From contig JAQFVV010006270.1 in the NCBI GenBank assembly GCA_028023455.1, positions 4,366,834 to 4,430,833 on the forward strand: 64,000 nucleotides of DNA, given 5' to 3'. Below are positions 24,031 to 37,100 of the stretch, in pieces. Within the stretch, counting starts at the first letter, position 1; each line of letters opens with the position of its first letter. A program made the translations under genes and the position numbers. The stretch comes from Epiperipatus broadwayi. Lineage: Eukaryota; Onychophora; Udeonychophora; Euonychophora; Peripatidae. Under the pieces are notes generated by a model. It was not told where the DNA came from. It was given only the letters and a program-made list of their open reading frames with translations, and did not search any database.

Positions 24031-25835
24031 TACAATATGGTTGCCTTAAGTTAGTGCAAATTTATTTTAATCATTTTGAATTTATTTAAAACTTATTTAA
24101 CAATGGCAAGATTATCGAAAGAAAAATAAATTGGGGGGAAAAATTCTGTAGATTTAAAAAAAAAAAATACCTGGAAGAAGTCCATAAAAAAATCTTTGAA
24201 TGAAAAAAAAAATATAAACCATCAAACAAAAAAAGCTCTTGAAATATCAAATTATACAACAGAAGGACTGTTAAAATTTAAATAAAGACAATTATCTACA
24301 TATTAGTTAAATTAAAGGAAATTTGAATCCAGATTTTCAAGTTACCTAGTCATCCACTCTATCCGATATAACCGATACACATGACCACATACATGTGAAA
24401 AAGATAAATTATTGGAGATCTAATCCCATTATACTTGTATTTCAATATTACGTATTCGTTTAATATATATATATATTTAAAAAAATAATTATAATTAGTA
24501 AAGATAAATTCCGATTTAATCAGCATTTTTAAAAATCAGGATTAAAAATTTTTTTTAATGGTGTATAGATTTAAAAAAAATAAAAAGTTTGGACTCTGAA
24601 AATGACAAGGTTGGAGTTACAATATGTGGGCTTTGAGTTTCAGAATACATTACTCTACCCCCTCCCCCAATTAAAACCATGCATGGCTATAAAGACTATG
24701 AACAACTTAATGAATATATTTTGATAAGTGGATGGATATAGTTAACAGATACAAAAAAAAAATTAAGAAAAAGCTTACAAAATTTTAATAAGAGAAAAAA
24801 AAATATATAAAAAAATTTTAATAAGAGAAACAAGTATATTTTGTTGACCAATAAAATGCTTAGTTTATGTAGAATTTTATGAATAGGAAGATAAAAATTA
24901 AAATATACACACATAAAAGAAAAAAAAAATAGAGAGAAACTTGAAATATGATCATTGAAAATAAGAATGAGATAATTTGAAAACCTAAATTAAAAATATA
25001 AAATAAAAAAAGTTTTGCAAAGAGAAATAAAGAAGTTTAAAACAGAACACAAATAAATCTTTTTCTAAAAATAATATTATTTCATAATATTTCTCTTTTT
25101 CTTAAGCATATTAAAATAAAATACTTAATAATAATTTGCCACCAAAAATACCTTTTAAAAATAAACTTAGACAATTGTAATAAAGAGAGGTTTGTCTAGA
25201 AGAGCCAATATGTTTCATTATTATAATAAAAATATTTAATTCAGAGAATGATGAGCAACTGTGAAAATATGTAAGAAAAAAAGAAACAATTAGTTGTTTT
25301 ATTTAATAGATGGTAGTTACTAATATTAGATATTCTCTTTAATGAGAGGAGGGAAATATTTTGATTTGAATATTAAGATCGGAAATAAAATAAATTGAAA
25401 AGTGAATGGAAATTATATTTGGAAAGAACTATTATGCACAATATAATAATTACCTATTTTACTTTACGTATTCATAGGGATAATTATATGATTTAATAAT
25501 TAACAATGCTATCATATTTATTTTTTAATGAATTATTCTTTTTAATTTTATTCATTTACTTTAGGTAGGATGAATACTTAAAATGTGTAGAAGTCAACGT
25601 AATTTATAATACAAAATATCTGCCATTGTTCAGACACGACTTCTTACTACAGAAAGATTGTTTTATTCTAAAATAACTTTATTAAAGTAAATAACATATG
25701 TTTACAAATGATACAATTGGATAAGAATAAATATTACTTTGAACTATAGGCATAATTAATAATTAACTGATAACATAATGGTAAAAAAGACAAAACTTAA
25801 TGAATAAATACATGATAATTTAGTCATCAAGGATC
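24031..25835. other. AT-rich stretch, nothing recognised
   Basis: Long A-rich runs and no coding texture. The minus-strand open frame near 24700-24900 is Phe/Leu-rich because of T runs and is not credible as a gene. Confidence 0.55.
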
Positions 25836-26126
25836 TTATCTAGGAAACTGAAAAAGTTTCCAAGTTTCCTCGTATAGAAATTTTGTAGATAAGATTCTGT
25901 CTCTGTCTTTAAGTTTTTTAAGGGTTTGTAGGAAATAAGAATCAACATCTGGAAGTGTCCAAGTGAATCGTCTCTTACATCTGGCCAACCATACAGAGAA
26001 TGTCAGGAAAATCGACAGTCTGATGGTTGGAAGGTCTCCAGAATGCAGGCAGTCCTGAATTGATATAATCTCGTAGAAAGATTGTTTTGCAAGAAGTTTA
26101 AATGCAACAAGCCAAAATCTCTGCAC
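25836..26126 (-). pseudogene. Tx1/L1-like LINE C-terminal fragment
   Basis: A 96-codon minus-strand frame reads FWLVAFKLLAKQSFYEI, then IFLTFSVWLARCKRRFTW, LPDVDSYFLQTLKKLKDRDR and LSTKFLYEETWKLFQ. The hydrophobic-F.VW.ARC+R segment, followed by an amphipathic helix, fits the end of Tx1/L1-like LINE polymerases. It parallels FLLFAYWSTRCALIYGY in the 17400-17990 fragment. The stop near 25836 may be the real LINE stop. The frame is open, so this copy is comparatively young, but it is strongly truncated. Confidence 0.55.
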
Positions 26127-26214
26127 CTAATATATGTTTCCTAATGCAGTGATAAATTATAAATAATTACCCTTCCGAGCATAGAATCTTGGATATAGAT
26201 ATGAGGTTTAGATT

Positions 26215-26580
26215 CTTAGCAGAAGAATAGTAAAGAGATTTAAGACTTTAACAAAGTATGGAAAGATTAAGTTGGGAATAACAAATAAAATACATAGGTG
26301 AAAGAAGAAACAGATATCATTGGAAAAATTAAGAGGCTGAATGGAGTTGGACTGGACATATTTCTAAAAAAAATGATAATACATTAACAAGTCTTAATTT
26401 GAATCATAAAAGATATAGAAAGAGACTATTTATGGCATGGAAAGATAAAGAAGTTTTCTGGAGTTATGTGGAGAACAGAAGAAGCTATGGATAAGGAAAC
26501 ACTAGATTAAACTTGGAAAGATCTTCATTCTGAATTGGTATGATCAGAATTAAAAATGATGAAGAATGTAAGTTGTTAGA
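26215..26580 (+). pseudogene. Degraded LINE C-terminal remnant
   Basis: Across two frames the plus strand reads ETDIIGKIKRLNG, then WSWTGHISKKNDN, SLNLNHKRYRKRLFMAWKDK and LERSSF. This is the familiar I..KI+.L+W.WAGH..R..DNRW, then LNW.P+.YKR..GRP..RW.D order of LINE C-termini. It is frameshifted. Sister remnants lie at 14120-14560 and 60150-60700. Confidence 0.55.
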
Positions 26581-27099
26581 ATATGCAAATTTTTGTTGCA
26601 ATTTGAAAAATAATTCAATTTTGAATGATTTCATTACGTTTATAAGATAATACTATTTCACATTTGTAAATTACACAACTAGTTATAAGCTTATCAAATC
26701 AAATAAGTTAGGTATTAAATTTTATATCTATATACAGCAACCACACATGCTGTATGGATTCATTAAACACATGCAAAATTAGCTTTAATAACTGATTAAC
26801 AAATAAATAAAAATATATTGTAGCACTTAAAATCGCTTGGTTTCTAGATTAAATATAAAATAAAATATTATATAGTAATTAACAATATATTTATAATATT
26901 AATGCAATAACTTTTCCATAAATATTTTTTTGTCTTCCTTGATCAATGTAAATGTAATCAAAATCTTAAATTTACATTATACACACATAATGATATCTAT
27001 TTTTTTATATATATAATTAATCAGAATTAATAACAAAATTATGATAAAGCAATTGAATTACGCACAATTTAACAAACTATATATATTTTATAAAAATAT
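26581..27099. other. AT-rich stretch, nothing recognised
   Basis: No gene or repeat family was recognised. Confidence 0.5.
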
Positions 27100-27414
27100 A
27101 GAAATAAGGAGATTATATCCATGTAAACAGGTACCTCTTTTACTTAAAATCCAATGGAAACCCAGAAAGCTATTTTTATAACTGTGACAATGTGAAAGAA
27201 TAATTGTTCTTAATACTTTACAAATAATATTTTAAACCTCTAGAGAATTGTATGTATTGAATTAAATATTTTTATGGATTGTTATTATAATAAAGAATAG
27301 AAATAAGGAGATTATATTGTTTGCCTGAATTTTTGTGTTTATGGCATTTTAATTGTACTTATATCTTGGACTATTTCCATCATTTTTCCAATTAAATTCA
27401 ACTGTTAGTAATAG

Positions 27415-27745
27415 CATATATTTTAGTATCTGCACAATTTGAGTGGTAACATTCTCTCTTCTTCAGGTGTTGCTGGCCTGACCAGTGATAGTACTAGCAT
27501 GGGAATAAAACCTGGACCTTTAGATTCTTGAATATTAATTTTTAAGAATATGCTCTATCCAATTGAGCCATTCTGCATTTCCTTGAAAATTAATATACAA
27601 GAATCTAAAGATCGGGGTTCAATTCTGATGCTAATATTGTCACTAGTCAGCCAGCTACACCTGAAGATGAGAAGAGAGTGATACCACTCAAAACATTGTG
27701 TACATACTAACCTCTGTGCTATTACTAATAGTTGAATATAATTGA
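27415..27745. repeat. Head-to-head inverted pair of tRNA-derived SINEs
   Basis: The left copy (minus, about 27415-27575) reads AATGGCTCAATTGGATAGAG (box A), AAGAATCTAAAGGTCCAGGT and CATGCTAGTACTATCACTGG. The right copy (plus, about 27598-27745) repeats CAAGAATCTAAAGATCGGGG, GATGCTAATATTGTCACTAG and CACCTGAAGATGAGAAGAGA. The pair forms a hairpin of about 140 bp per arm. Confidence 0.75.
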
Positions 27746-28094
27746 AAAATTTAAATAAAGTTTAAATTTTTTCTAAACACATCATGATTTAATGTTAATG
27801 GAAATAATCCAACATATAAGTTCAAGGAAATTATATCCATATCTTTTGATGTTGTCAGGAAACTTATTAACTAACAATCAAACATTTCTCCATTAACTTA
27901 TAATAGTTCTTTTATTGGAGGTTTCACATCTATAAAATATATTTCTGGGCTTAAATTCATTTAAGAACTTGTGTTTGAAGTAAAAGAGGACTTCCTTTTA
28001 CTCCAAAAAACCAGCTATTACAGGTTAATAGAGGACACTTGTTTAGCCTTAGGTGGATTGCCAGTTTAGTAATTGATAGTTTCCTGGCAATATC

Positions 28095-28480
28095 AAAAGA
28101 ACCACGAAACATCACATGATCATCATTTCTTATGCTTGCTCATAACTGTTATTAAAACAGGCAAAACTCTCTGTATAGTAGTGCTAATGAGCTTGGATTG
28201 AAAATATTGTGTTTTCAATTTTACTCATAGTTTTGTAGCTAACTAGAGATAAAAGATGGCTGCTGGATGATAGCATTAGATCCTAAGATCTAGATGCAGT
28301 GCTCTCAGATCCAAGGTTCCTCACTGATGAAGATCACAAGCTAGAAACTAGCCTGGGATATTGGATGAGTAAGCAGTAGATAGAGATTTTATGCACAAGC
28401 CTTCTGGTGATTACTCTGGCTTACACCGAGTGGCACTACTGTATAAAGAGTTTTCCTTTTTCAATATCAAAAGACAAAAT
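28095..28480. repeat. Family F4 foldback copy
   Basis: The left end reads AAACATCACATGATCATCAT and GGCAAAACTCTC. The right end carries CACAAGCCTTCTGGTGATTA and GTGGCACTACTGTATAAAGA, which is the inverse of the F4 start. The centre holds GATCCAAGGTTCCTCACTGA, the reverse of the F4 middle. Confidence 0.8.
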
Positions 28481-28784
28481 TATTTGTTTACATAGATATA
28501 ATCTCCTTGTGTTTTTCTGAAGGTTTGTGATGATGGTGTTCTAGCTGTATTTTTATATTGGACTATTTCCATCATCTAATATGTGTGTTGAATGTCTTTA
28601 GAAAAGTTTAATTTTTAGTTAAATATGCTCACATGACAATGGCAAAAAATCCCATAAGCCAACCTAGTGTGACTATACATAATGTATGGAAATCACTAAT
28701 CAACTTTGCTCTGAGGAAAAAGTGGAGAAATCAGGAGGAATCTCAGAGATAAGTATATGAAATTACTACATACTGTTGCCTTTG

Positions 28785-29050
28785 GCAGGATGGCTCAGTT
28801 GGTTAGAGCATTACCTTAAATTTCAATAATCAAGAATCTAAGGACCCAGGTTCGAATCCCATGCTAGTACTGCGAAGAGGGAAGAAAAATACCTCTCGAA
28901 ACGTTGTGCGTATACTAACCTGTTTGCTGTGATATTACTAACAGTTAGTGCATATACTAACCTGTTTGCTGTGATATTATTAACATTTGTTTGCTGTGAT
29001 ATTACTAACAGTTGGTGCATATACTAACCTGTTTGCTGTGATATTACTAA
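28785..29050 (+). repeat. tRNA-derived SINE followed by a 42-bp minisatellite
   Basis: GGCAGGATGGCTCAGTTGGT gives a D-arm/box A, and CCAGGTTCGAATCCC (about 28847-28861) gives a T-arm/box B. About 60 nt separate them, as in a tRNA. The unrelated SINE body follows (AGTACTGCGAAGAGGGAAGA). From about 28910 to 29055 a unit of about 42 bp beginning CATACTAACCTGTTTGCTGT is repeated roughly three and a half times. The minus-strand open frame here is a repeat artefact. Confidence 0.8.
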
Positions 29051-29460
29051 CAGTTGAATGCATTTGGAATATTTAACTAAAAATTAAACTTTTCTAAAGA
29101 CATTCAACACACATATTAGATGATGGAAATAGTCCAATATAAAAATACAGATATAATCTCCTTATTTATATATTTTATTATAATAACAATCCATGAAAAT
29201 ATTTAATTCAACACATACAATTCTGGAGAAGTTTAAAATATTATTTGCAGAATGTAAGAAAAACATGTTATTCTTTCATATTTTTGCACCTATAAAAATA
29301 GCTTTCTGGATTTAAATCCATTTAAGAATTTGAATTTAAAGTAAAAGCTATTATAGATTAATGGTGATAGTTTCCTGACAACATCAAATCTTATCTCTGC
29401 TTGCATGTATATAATTTCCTTATTTCTATTCTTTATTATAATAACAATCCATGAAAATAT

Positions 29461-29944
29461 TTAATTAATATAATTGACCAATTATTAATTAAAGTTATTG
29501 ATATTTTATATATTATTTTTATTGTAATTAATATAATTACTTTCATACATTTTCCTTCTATTAGGCTAAAAAAAAAAGTGCTACATATGTAATGTAAGTT
29601 ATTAATTGTAGATAAAAAATAGTTTACATTTACATTGAGGAGGGCAAAAAAATATTTTCTGAAAAAAGCTATTTTGTAATAATAATATAAATATGTCATT
29701 AACTCTTATATAATAATATCTACTTGTATTATTTCTTTATAGATTATATGAAAAAATAGTATAACGGATTATTTTAATTTCTTTTTTTTTGATGATAGTA
29801 TAAATTAAAATAATAACAAGATAAAGGCATGTTTTATTTACTAACTTTCATTTTCAAAATAGTTTTGTTATTAACTTCAAAGAAAAATATTTTAGCATAC
29901 AATATTATTTAACAAAATCAATCCATAAACATTAAATTTTAGTT
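29461..29944. other. AT-rich stretch, nothing recognised
   Basis: The minus-strand frame over 29436-29699 is Ile/Tyr-rich from AT-rich DNA and not credible as a gene. Confidence 0.5.
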
Positions 29945-30065
29945 TTAGCTTAAGTAATATTTACTAAGGCATTAAACCTTTAAACATGTGTGCTTGAAAA
30001 TGCGAAGGTAGGGACCTCTACAGGTCTTAACCACAAACTTACTGTTTGGAATCTTCAAGAAGGAA
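29945..30065 (-). repeat. Family F6 partial copy
   Basis: TAATATTTACTAAGGCATTA, GGGACCTCTACAGGTCTTAA and CCACAAACTTAC match the 3' part of F6 on the minus strand. It abuts a family F4 foldback. Confidence 0.85.
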
Positions 30066-30079
30066 AGTGATATATATAA

Positions 30080-30370
30080 GTTAAACCACTAAACATCACA
30101 TGATCACCATTTCTTATGCTAGCACATAATTGTTATTAACACAGGCAAAACTCTCCATATAGTAGTACCACTCAGTGCCAACCAGAGTAATCACTGGATG
30201 CCAGAAGGCTTGTGCATCCGCAATGATAAAGGCCACAAGCCAGAAACTAGTCTGAGGATAGTGGACGAGTAGGCACTAGATGGGGGATTTTATGCACAGG
30301 CCTTCTGGCATCCATTGATTACTCTGGTTGGCACTGAGTGGTATTACTGGATGGAGAGTTTTGTTATATA
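30080..30370. repeat. Family F4 foldback copy
   Basis: The left arm carries AAACATCACATGATCACCAT, GGCAAAACTCTCCATATAGT, GAGTAATCACTGGATGCCAG and AAGGCTTGTGCAT. The right arm (about 30290-30365) is its inverse from ATGCACAGGCCTTCTGGCAT to GGATGGAGAGTTTTG. The loop holds the F4 middle with a deletion. Confidence 0.9.
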
Positions 30371-32940
30371 TATAAGTATGAACATATCAAGCAGAAACAC
30401 AACAATTCCATTTGACAGACTGAAATAATACAAATACATTTCACTTTTGTCAACCGGAAATCTATTCAACCATTTTTATCCACAACTGAGCCAAAATGCT
30501 CAGGTAGTAAACTATTAAATCATCAGTGACACTAGGATTGACTATAAAAAAAAGATAAATCTTATTATCGATAAAAATGACAATAATAATAAATAACTTT
30601 CAGTTTTTTAATTATTAAAACATAATTAAATTCTGCAATTATATATATATATTTTTAAGTTACAGCTTTTATATAAAAAATGTATGAAAAAAAAATAAAA
30701 TAAACTTTAAGAAATGAAAATTGAGAGCAAGACTAAACAATTAAAAGATGCATATTGATAAGATAAAAGATATTGTATATACAGGTCTTTTTTTTTTTTT
30801 TATAAAAATAAGTCAAAATAAAATATGCACAATTTCTTACAAATAAGCAAAAACCAAATCCATATTTAAGTCAATTTTCAGTTATACATACTAACATACA
30901 TATATATAAATACACATAACCTGTTATATTTATATGTACACTTATATATGCTTAAACATTCGATCAGATAAACCTCAATTTATGAACATAATGTGAGCTT
31001 TGAAATAACTATATTTATAGACTACATTAATTTTTTTAATAAAATATATCATTGTATATTTCTTCTAAAGAACGTGTTTTTTAATTCATATATAAAGCAT
31101 CAAATGTTTCAAAGCATTAATTTTGTATTTGGTAATGAAAAGAAAATCATAATTCTTTATGTTCATAAAAAGTAATTGTTCTTTACTTGAAAGTGTATAA
31201 ATTCAGTGCCTATATATATAAACATACGCATATATCATCTTTTTTTTTTTGGAATAAATTTTCTGTAAATAAAGTAACCTTATCATCTTCTTGTCTTTCA
31301 TAATTTAAAACAATGTACTGCATCTTTACAACAAAGCTTTAGTTCTACTCAGAAGTGGTTTGTAACTATACATGCAAATATATATATGTACATCTAAATA
31401 TATATGTGTATTCGCATGCACTCATACACACAAATATTTGGGCATGAAATAAATACAATACAAACTTCTTCTAAATGCCCCTTGACAGCAATAAAAAAAA
31501 TACATCATAATAAAAAATAAAAAAAAATCTAATTACAAACAAAAATAATATATTCCATATTCTATATTCAAGTTCTGTATCCCCAAATTAAACTTCACAA
31601 ATAAGTAGAAAATAAAAGCTGCCAATTTTATACATATTACATATATTACAGTTGGAGCATATCAAAAGTTCAGAGGGGAAAGGGGTATGAATATATATAT
31701 TTTTTAATTTAAATATATTAAATGGTAACAAAAAAAAATATTACAAAGTTGATATTTCCATTGAAATAATTAACAATATTTTTAAAATGTAAACTTTAGC
31801 AATATTTTATATTCCCAACATAATAGGAACCCTACATTTTTCAAGAAAATGTATTTGTAATAACAACAGCAATACTTATATAAGTTTTTATATTTGTGTA
31901 GGTTCAGCAATCTGCTAAAAAGCAGGTTTTGGTGAATCCAAAAATGGGGATCGAGTAAAAACCACGTGATTATCATCAGTAAAAAATTTCCACCCTTTTC
32001 CACGAATCAACAAAAATTGTTTCAATTCCAAGATTCACTATAGAGCAGTGTTTCCGCTATTACATATGAAAAATATACATATATAATTTATCTAAACAAA
32101 ATGGTTTATACTGGCAAAACTTCCCCCAATAGATAAATAAAGAATAACACTGGAAGTTTAGAATAGCAGCCAACAGCCATTTAATCAATCGTGAAGAGAA
32201 AAACTTAGATTTTGACAGTTGGGTTGATCACAGGTTTCATCCATAACAGAGTGTTATTTTTCACTTATTTTAAATACATGAAGCTATTTTATTTACATTG
32301 CATTCATACACTGTATAAACACATACAAATCATATCAAATTCTACTCATAAACAAATAAAGGATCATAACTTGTGAGAAGAATTTAATATAAATATTGTA
32401 CAGGTATATACAATATAGTATATAGTTTGCCAGTCTCAAAAATTTCAATGAAAGTTATCATAGTATTTCATCTCTAATAAGATAACAAATCATCCTATTT
32501 TATTTGTCCATAATAACGTTTACTTCTTACTAACAGGTGTATTTGTTGAGCTGTTGCATAAAATTATGATACTTTTGTAAATTAATTGGAAGTCACAAAA
32601 GAATGAATAGTACATTCAATGAACAGTGGGAGCTAAAAAATAATTTTTTTTTTTTAAAAAAAAATACTTATTAATTATAAGTTTTGAAGAGATTCTTTAC
32701 ACATCAAAAAGTTTTTTTTTCTTAAACCAACAACCCTATAATTAGGAATTAATACTTACAAATTCAGAAGTAAATTCTATGATAAAAACAATTTCAGCTT
32801 TAAGCTTTACTATGATAAGAGTATAAAATCTAAATACATCCTCTATTTAATTTTTACATCGTCTTTACATTGGAAGTATATTTTTTTTGTTGATAATAAG
32901 TAAATCCTTAAATTGGATTTGATTTTGTTCACGTATTTGC
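30371..32940. other. Region downstream of the zinc-finger gene, probable 3' UTR at its right end
   Basis: Non-repetitive, AT-rich and free of recognisable elements for about 2.5 kb. The part next to the stop codon must hold the 3' UTR of the minus-strand zinc-finger gene. Several AATAAA-type signals occur on the minus strand (TTTATT on the plus strand, for example near 32500 and 32290), but the sequence alone does not decide which is used. Short open frames here are not credible as genes. Confidence 0.5.
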
Positions 32941-35900
32941 TTATATATTTTCACACAATAATTCGTATCTTTCCAGTTCACCACTTTGAATAACATCATC
33001 TTGCCTTTGAGATTTTTCATTATCTAAATCTCTCGAAGCTGCCTTGGGAAGGTTCATGCTTTGAATTGTATCATGGTAGTGGGCCCTTTTAATATGAACT
33101 TTCAAGTTACCTTTTTGAGCAAACGCTTGATCACAATACATACATTTGTGAGGCCGTTCTCCACTATGATTTTTCTGATGAAGTTGTAACGCATTTTTCT
33201 GGTTAAAAGCTCTGCCACATTGAGAACAAATGAATGGACGTTCACCAGTATGAATCCTAAGGTGGCGGCTAAGTTGACTCGGTCTACCAAATGATTTTTC
33301 ACAGTTTGGACATTTGTGAGAATTTGTTTTAAAAACCTGGGGGCTCACATGTACTGTTATTTGTTCAGTCAATGGATTAGAAGTTTTAAAAGCTTTATTA
33401 TTCAATGGACAATCTGTGTTATCATTTGGCTCAACTTCCTCATTACTATCATCAACATCGATTACATTTTCATTAACGGAATCCTCTTGTCCTAAATTCA
33501 GATTATGATTAGAAACTGAATTGTTACTATTTGTCGTATTAGCTTCTAATGATTGATTATTTGATGGTTCAAAATATACATCTTGAGATATGGAAGCTCC
33601 AGAAGCATCCTGTTGAATCACAACTTGACCTTGGTTTGTAAGGGCTAAGCTTGTCATCGGTTGCACAATTACATTTGAGTTTATATTTTCACCTTGTAAA
33701 GTCGTTGGAACAAGAGTGTGGTCTGTTCCTTGCAAAGACTGAGTAATCACATTTGGATTGATGGTAACATTTATGTTTCCTTGTTGATGTAATTGTTGCA
33801 AGACATTTGCATCAATATGAACAGTTTGAGATAATAAACTAGGATCAATTCCTGTAATTTGAATACCTTGTCCTAAAGCACTTGTAGTGATTTGTAACTG
33901 AATTCCATCAAAACTTTGTAAAACTTGAGCTGCTATGCCATTGTCTGAAATATTGCCATATGAATCGGTTGCCAAAGAGACCGTAGGTATAATATTTTGC
34001 TGAGCTACAAGATTTTGCTGAAGTAAATTCTGATCAACTGTTATTTGTCCAGCAAGAGCCTGGTTATTGATTGGTTGTTCTGATTGTTGCAAAATACTGA
34101 TAATCTGTGAGTTGTCAATACTTCTCGTAGGTGTTTTGCGTTTCTTTGGTACGGTGGGTTTGAAGTGAGTAGTTATGTGGCTTTTACGATGTCCTGATGT
34201 TCTAAATTTCAAATCACAATGGGGACATTTAAAAGGTTTGGCTCCAGTATGTAGTCGCATGTGAACTTTTAAGCTTCCCTTAGTAGCAAAAAGTGAATTA
34301 CAGACATGGCATTTAAAATGTTTTTCACCTGTATGTGTCTTCAAGTGGCTATCTAATGTAGATTTGACAGTAAAACTTTTATTGCAAATTTCACATATGA
34401 ATGGCTTTTCTCCCGTATGAATCCTGATATGCCTCACAAGATCACTAGGTTTCTTGAAACTTTTGGGACAATGTTCACACTGATGAGCATGTCTGGGAAG
34501 TTTTTCAAGCTCTGCATGTTTATCTTTAATTTCACTGACCCGGTCTTTTTCAGCTGCAGATGCAATAAGAATTTTCTCAGAAACAGTAATATTTGTTTCA
34601 GGTACCTGCTTTGCCAGTTCTGCTGCCTGTTCTTCGGATATTTGAATAATTGCTGAACGCGAGCGTTTTGAAGGCTGCTTTTCTAACTCTTCCATTCCTC
34701 CACCATCTCTATGAGATTTCATATGTCGACGACAATGGATGGATGTGCGGAAAGTATCAGAACAATAAACACACTTGAACGGTTTTATACTACTATGAAT
34801 CATCATGTGTCTTGTTAATGAGCCATTGGTAGTAAAGGTAGCAAGGCAAATACTACATTTGTAGTCCTTCTGTCCAGTATGAGTTTTTAAATGAGCTTTA
34901 AGTACACCAGTAGAAGCAAACATTCGACCACATTGATGACACTTATAAGGTTTTTCTCCAGTATGAGAACGGATGTGTTGTTTTAAATGACTTGATTTTT
35001 TGAAAGCCTTTTCACAGTATGTACATTTATATGTGCGCTTCCCATCTTCCATTTCTTGTTGTAGTAGATTTTGGCGAGTTCGTCTTTCCTTAGTCTGAAG
35101 TATATTTTGCATTGATGTGCTGGTTAAATTTGTTGTCATTGTCTGAGCGTTTTGAGTATACGAATTATTTAATGCCGATACATCGATTGTATTTTGAAGT
35201 TGATCACTGGGTAAACTGAATTGACTTTGGCTAAATGCTGCAGTTGTAAACTGATTAAAATTTTGCTGACCAAAAGAAGGATTAAAAGAAGTTGCCTCTT
35301 GATCATAAGCAGTTGATGGATTCAGAGTTTGTGGTTCAAGAGTTGCTTGATGCTCAAAAACTTGCTGATTAATGGACTGTTGTAGCTGTTGCAAATTTTC
35401 TTGCGTTAAACTATCCTGAGTAAAAGTTTGTGTAGCAAGTGATGAATCCTGTGCTAAATTCTGCTGCTGAAAAGTAACAGTTTGCTGAGCTAATTCCTGT
35501 TGGCTGTCACTAGAAACAATTCCATTATTGTCATTAGCACTATTAGTAGTTTGTGCTGCTTGCATTGCGAGCTCATGACGATGAGTTTTCATATGCTTTT
35601 TACAATTGACTGATGTTTTAAAAGTCTTTTGACAATAAGGACACATAAAAGGACGCACTTCACTATGTGTTGACATGTGCCGTTTTAAACTTCCATTTGT
35701 TGTAAACGTACTATCACAAATTAAGCACTTATAAGCTTTAATACCAGAATGAGTTCGAATGTGAGCTTTCAAAACTCCACTTGATACAAATGATCGTAAA
35801 CACTGTAAGCATTTGTATGGTTTTTCTCCAGTATGAGATCTAATATGTTGTTTTAAGTGGCTGGATTTTTTAAAACCTCGTGAGCAATAAGTGCATTTGT

Positions 35901-37100
35901 ATGGACGATCAATATTACTGGCTTCACCTACAAACTGAGAAAAAATGGAATTATTTCTTGGTGGCTGCTGAACTAATCCACTATCCGTAATTAATATTGG
36001 TTCTTGAAGAGGAATATCAGGTATTGCTAAATCATTTTTGGTACTTCTTTTAATTGTGCGTCTAGGTTTTCTAGGTAAACTATCTTTAAAATGCGACAAG
36101 ATATGACTTTTCCGATGGCCTGAAGTCCGAAACTTTTTTTCACAGTGAGGGCACTCAAATGGTTTGGCCCCTGTATGAAGACGTAAATGTACTTTCAAAC
36201 TACCCTGAGTGGAAAAAAGTTTATCACAAACATGACAGTTAAATTCTTTTAATCCTGAATGAGTTCTTACATGGGCAGTCAGCGTACTTTTAACAGCAAA
36301 AGCACGGAAGCACTGATTACATTTGTAAGGTTTTTCATGGGTATGTATTCTTATATGACGTACTAAGTCACTAGGCTTTTTAAATTCTTTTGAGCAGTAT
36401 GTGCACTGATGCCATCGAACTCCACCAACCTTTCGAATTAAATGTCTTTTCATAGTTCCTGTTGCAGTATCTGCTATAGTTGTTGTAGTTACATTATTTT
36501 GAGAAATTGTTCTAGGAACTACTGAGGTAGATGAAGGATTTAAAGAAGTGTCATTAGTTTTGTCCCTTAAATTATCTTCCTTTGAAGTGAGAGTATTGCC
36601 AATATTTACAGAAGTGCTTGTTAAACCACTATTTTCTAAGGCCTGCTGTAAGATATCTGAGCTAAGTGCACCTTCTACAGTAAGAGAATGTATTTGATGC
36701 GATGATTCCACACCACTTCTCAAATTTAATTCAATAATTTGATGAATAACATTGCTTACATTTTTTCTCTGACAATCAGAGTCCGATTTATTTGCATCAG
36801 TTAGCGATTCTTGACTATCTGGATTATCAGAATGCATTCGGCTCATGTGAGCATTCAGACTACCTAATTTCCGGAAGACACAACTACATTCTTGACATTG
36901 ATACATAGGGAGATCTGTATTTTTGGTTAGGGTGTGAACTCTTTGTATATGGGCACGTAAATTACCTTTCTGAGAAAATGCTGCAGGACAAAAATCGCAA
37001 ATATGTGGTCGCTGTCCACTATGTTTAGTCATATGAATTTGCAATGCTCCTTTCTGGTTAAAAGCCTTTCCACATTGTGAACACCTGAAAGGACGTTCGC
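32941..37100 (-). CDS. ZNF236: ZNF236-like C2H2 zinc-finger protein, terminal coding exon (22 fingers)
   Basis: A probable nuclear DNA-binding protein of the C2H2 class. Residues are numbered from the Met codon at 37116, which lies in the intron, so real coding starts at residue 6. Fingers lie at 12-32, 40-61 and 74-95, then four tetrads (238-342, 408-512, 698-802, 880-984) and a C-terminal triad (1269-1346). TGEKP-type linkers join fingers within clusters. Basic, NLS-like segments follow the tetrads (PRKPRRTIKR near 350, PSKRSR near 815, PKKRK at 990-994). Spacers at 513-690 and 1000-1170 are Gln/Asn-rich, suggesting transactivation or interaction surfaces. An acidic patch lies near 1210-1235. 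The acceptor is TTTATTTTTAG before 37100, phase 1, completing the Gly of an HTGERPF linker. The stop TAA is at 32943-32941. Cluster order and spacers resemble ZNF236, a family with about 30 fingers. Orthology is inferred, while the domain call is certain. Confidence 0.93.

Larger units (their letters stand above)
27100..29460. mobile_element. Composite inverted-repeat region, about 2.3 kb
   Basis: The left part (about 27100-27310) and right part (about 29145-29460) are inverted copies. They share GGAGATTATAT, GAAAGCTATTTTTATA, AATATTTTAAAC, GTATGTATTGAATTAAATAT and GGATTGTTATTATAATAAAG. Within lie an inverted SINE pair (27415-27745), a family F4 foldback (28095-28480), a tRNA-derived SINE (28785-28960) and a short minisatellite. 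The phrase GGACTATTTCCATCAT also recurs in both halves. No transposase frame was seen. Confidence 0.7.

Noticed and set aside
24696-24914. Phe/Leu-rich 72-codon frame resembling a membrane protein
   Set aside because: Apparent hydrophobicity comes from A and T runs. No start context or domain is present.
28838-29020. Minus-strand frame with an ITANRLVYA repeat
   Set aside because: Derived from the 42-bp minisatellite and SINE tail, not a gene.
28910-29055. CRISPR-like array of regularly spaced repeats
   Set aside because: The units are contiguous, without unique spacers. It is a eukaryotic minisatellite.
33102-33302. Minus-strand 66-codon frame inside the zinc-finger exon
   Set aside because: Alternative-frame shadow of the zinc-finger coding sequence with no independent support.
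34417-34656. Plus-strand 79-codon frame opposite the zinc-finger exon
   Set aside because: Antisense shadow of the exon. Its Cys and Phe content follows from the finger codons on the other strand.
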